Of a stretch of DNA of 34,805 nt, positions 33,436 to 34,805 are shown one piece after another. Each line of letters begins with the position of its first letter. Position 1 is the first letter of the stretch. The position numbers were made by a program, and so were the translations under genes. The notes below the pieces were generated by a model. It was not told where the DNA came from and did not search any database. It worked only from the letters and a program-made list of their open reading frames with translations. Source of the DNA: Candidatus Thioglobus perditus (GTDB lineage: Bacteria > Pseudomonadota > Gammaproteobacteria > PS1 > Pseudothioglobaceae); NCBI GenBank assembly GCA_002909145.1, contig PNQY01000033.1, forward strand, positions 1 to 34,805, in the 5' to 3' direction.

Positions 33436-34444
33436 GCCTCAGCAGCTTGAATCTGAGCTGCATGATAAGCTTAAATCAGTTTATTTTATCTTTGGAGCAG
33501 AGACACTATTAATCGACCAAAGCCTTAGTCAAATCAGATCTGCTGCAAAAACTGCAGGATTCGATGAAAGAGTTAGTTTTGAAATTGATGCCAACTTTGA
33601 CTGGGACCAAATCTATGGTGAAATATCAGCAGCATCGTTATTCTCACCAAAGCGTATTATTGAATGCAGACTTAAAACTGGCAAGATTGGAGTTAAGGGT
33701 TCAAAATCCCTTAGTGATATTGTTAGCACAATTCCTAACGATATACTATTGATTGTCTCTACCGGTAAATTGGATATGGCTCAGCAAAAATCCAAGTGGT
33801 TTAAAACTCTGGATAAATATGGCGGTATTGTCCAACACTGGGAAGTTGACAGATCTCATCTTGTAGGCTGGATTACAAACCATATGTCTGGATTAGGGCT
33901 TGAAGACAACAAGGAAGTAGCGCAAAATATTGCTTTTTGTACTGAAGGCAATCTGTTGGCCTCCATGCAGGAGATTCAAAAACTAAATATGGCTTACCCT
34001 GATGGCAAAATCAACACCCAAGAATATCTTGATCAAGCAAATCAACAATCTAAATACACAGTTTATGGATTGATTGATGCTTCATTATCTGGAGATATTA
34101 ACCAAGTTGAGAAAATATACTCAACTCTAATAGGCGATAGCTCAATGCCTATTCAGCTTAGTAATTCACTATATCGAGAAATAAAATCAATTATTGATAT
34201 GTCAATTGAATTACAACAAGCAAAGGATGTTAACTCAGTATTACAAAAACACAGAGTCTGGAAAAAAAGAATACCAATTATTACCAATGCATTAAAACGC
34301 CATCCTTATCAAAGATTACAAAAATTATTATTATCATTAGGACGTATTGACCGTTCAATCAAAGGTATGGATAATTTAAATGTAATCAATGAATTACGCA
34401 CACTACTACTAAATCTAGCAGGAAAAACACAATGGACTCAATAA
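33425..34444 (+). CDS. holA: DNA polymerase III delta subunit
   Basis: 339-residue clamp-loader subunit that opens the beta sliding clamp. The N-terminus [33 protein letters not shown] is characteristic of HolA (the PVYLLxGDExxL pattern), with the degenerate AAA+ fold continuing through [14 protein letters not shown]. The helical C-terminal collar domain covers about residues 215-335. Length equals the usual size (about 340 aa). The ATG lies within the end of lptE (11-nt overlap) and its last codons overlap the proA start by 13 nt, so translation of the three genes is coupled. Confidence 0.93.
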   Translation: MKIRPQQLESELHDKLKSVYFIFGAETLLIDQSLSQIRSAAKTAGFDERVSFEIDANFDWDQIYGEISAASLFSPKRIIECRLKTGKIGVKGSKSLSDIVSTIPNDILLIVSTGKLDMAQQKSKWFKTLDKYGGIVQHWEVDRSHLVGWITNHMSGLGLEDNKEVAQNIAFCTEGNLLASMQEIQKLNMAYPDGKINTQEYLDQANQQSKYTVYGLIDASLSGDINQVEKIYSTLIGDSSMPIQLSNSLYREIKSIIDMSIELQQAKDVNSVLQKHRVWKKRIPIITNALKRHPYQRLQKLLLSLGRIDRSIKGMDNLNVINELRTLLLNLAGKTQWTQ

Positions 34445-34805
34445 ATGATCTAATTATCAAACTAGGTAAGAGCGCGAAAAATGCTGCAAAATCCCTACGT
34501 AGTGCCACAACTGCAGATAAGAATAACGCTCTTAATAATATTGCTAAACAAATTAACGACAACAGGGTGTCAATCCTAAAGGCAAACCAGAAGGATTTAT
34601 CTCACGGCAAAGAGAGCGGTCTCGATGATGCTCTGCTAGATAGACTTATGCTCGATGATGAACGCATTGACGGGATTATTGAAAGTCTTGAACAAATAGT
34701 AGCGTTGCCAGATCCAGTTGGTGAAATCACTGACCTTAAATTCCGTCCAAGCGGAATTCAAGTAGGTAAGATGCGTGTACCACTTGGAGTGATGGGTATC
34801 ATTTA
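34432..34805 (+). CDS. proA: Gamma-glutamyl phosphate reductase, N-terminal fragment (cut by window edge)
   Basis: The first 124 codons of ProA, the NADPH-dependent enzyme that converts gamma-glutamyl phosphate to glutamate 5-semialdehyde in proline biosynthesis. The ATG at 34432 lies inside the end of holA (13-nt overlap) and the frame stays open to the window edge. Diagnostic segments are [24 protein letters not shown] and, near the edge, [20 protein letters not shown], which begins the aldehyde-dehydrogenase-like nucleotide-binding domain. The holA-proA linkage fits several gammaproteobacteria. The catalytic cysteine region lies outside the window. Confidence 0.94.
   Translation, partial: MDSINDLIIKLGKSAKNAAKSLRSATTADKNNALNNIAKQINDNRVSILKANQKDLSHGKESGLDDALLDRLMLDDERIDGIIESLEQIVALPDPVGEITDLKFRPSGIQVGKMRVPLGVMGII

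Overview
The window looks like a piece of chromosome from an AT-rich, sulfur-oxidising gammaproteobacterium. Probable relatives are the SUP05 / Candidatus Thioglobus / vesicomyid-symbiont group. The evidence is a Tat-exported SoxB, an Rnf electron-transport cluster, an LPS-type outer membrane (KdsD, LptE), EF-P with its lysyl-transferase EpmA, and gammaproteobacterial gene pairs such as ftsH-folP-glmM, lptE-holA and murE-murF. The placement rests on gene content and protein motifs, not on a tree. Almost all of the window is compact core genome. I see no insertion sequence, integrase, phage gene, CRISPR array or rRNA. No stretch over 300 bases lacks a gene apart from the tRNA block at 11417-11743, which is annotated.

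Layout. 1-3240 (minus): str operon rpsL-rpsG-fusA-tuf with a near-consensus promoter (tuf is cut by the window edge). 3247-4742: divergent LMW protein tyrosine phosphatase and kdsD. 4784-7852 (minus): soxB, a rho-independent terminator, then a HupE/UreJ-type membrane protein. 7993-11678 (plus): murE-murF, tRNA-Arg(ACG), pgsA, tRNA-Gly(GCC), a terminator, tRNA-Cys(GCA). 11744-18721 (minus): a probable unit efp-epmA-sel1-ycgN-DUF2914-argG, followed by a secreted protein of unknown function and a TlpA-like thioredoxin. 18775-21568 (plus): sucC-sucD-Rossmann reductase, each overlapping the next by ATGA. 21565-22056 (minus): exported GlcG/HbpS-family protein. 22147-32819 (minus): a tightly packed run ftsH-folP-glmM-TSUP permease-rnfA-B-C-D-G-queA-HIT-thioredoxin, most junctions being start/stop overlaps. 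32968-34805 (plus): lptE-holA-proA (proA is cut by the edge).

How the genes fit together. SoxB and the TSUP sulfite-exporter-type permease point to inorganic sulfur chemistry. The Rnf complex couples NAD(H)/ferredoxin electron transfer to a membrane ion gradient, and RnfC, RnfD and RnfG carry the expected cofactor motifs, but rnfE is missing from the cluster. SucCD handles succinyl-CoA. MurE/F, GlmM, KdsD, LptE and PgsA build the envelope, and FtsH provides membrane proteolysis. The translation genes include the str operon, EF-P/EpmA, queA and three tRNAs.

The most interesting signals are regulatory. A heat-shock (sigma-32)-like promoter sits upstream of ftsH. Several genes (murE, pgsA, hupE-like, the 184-aa unknown) have a -10-like hexamer only 6-7 nt before the ATG and no Shine-Dalgarno, which suggests leaderless mRNAs. 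The folP start codon lies in a perfect 10-bp hairpin, and one CTAG supplies stop codons for two convergent genes. I do not see convincing evidence for a wholly new multi-gene system. The best unknowns are the 184-aa secreted protein paired with TlpA, the Sel1/YcgN/DUF2914 trio, and the reductase coupled to sucCD.
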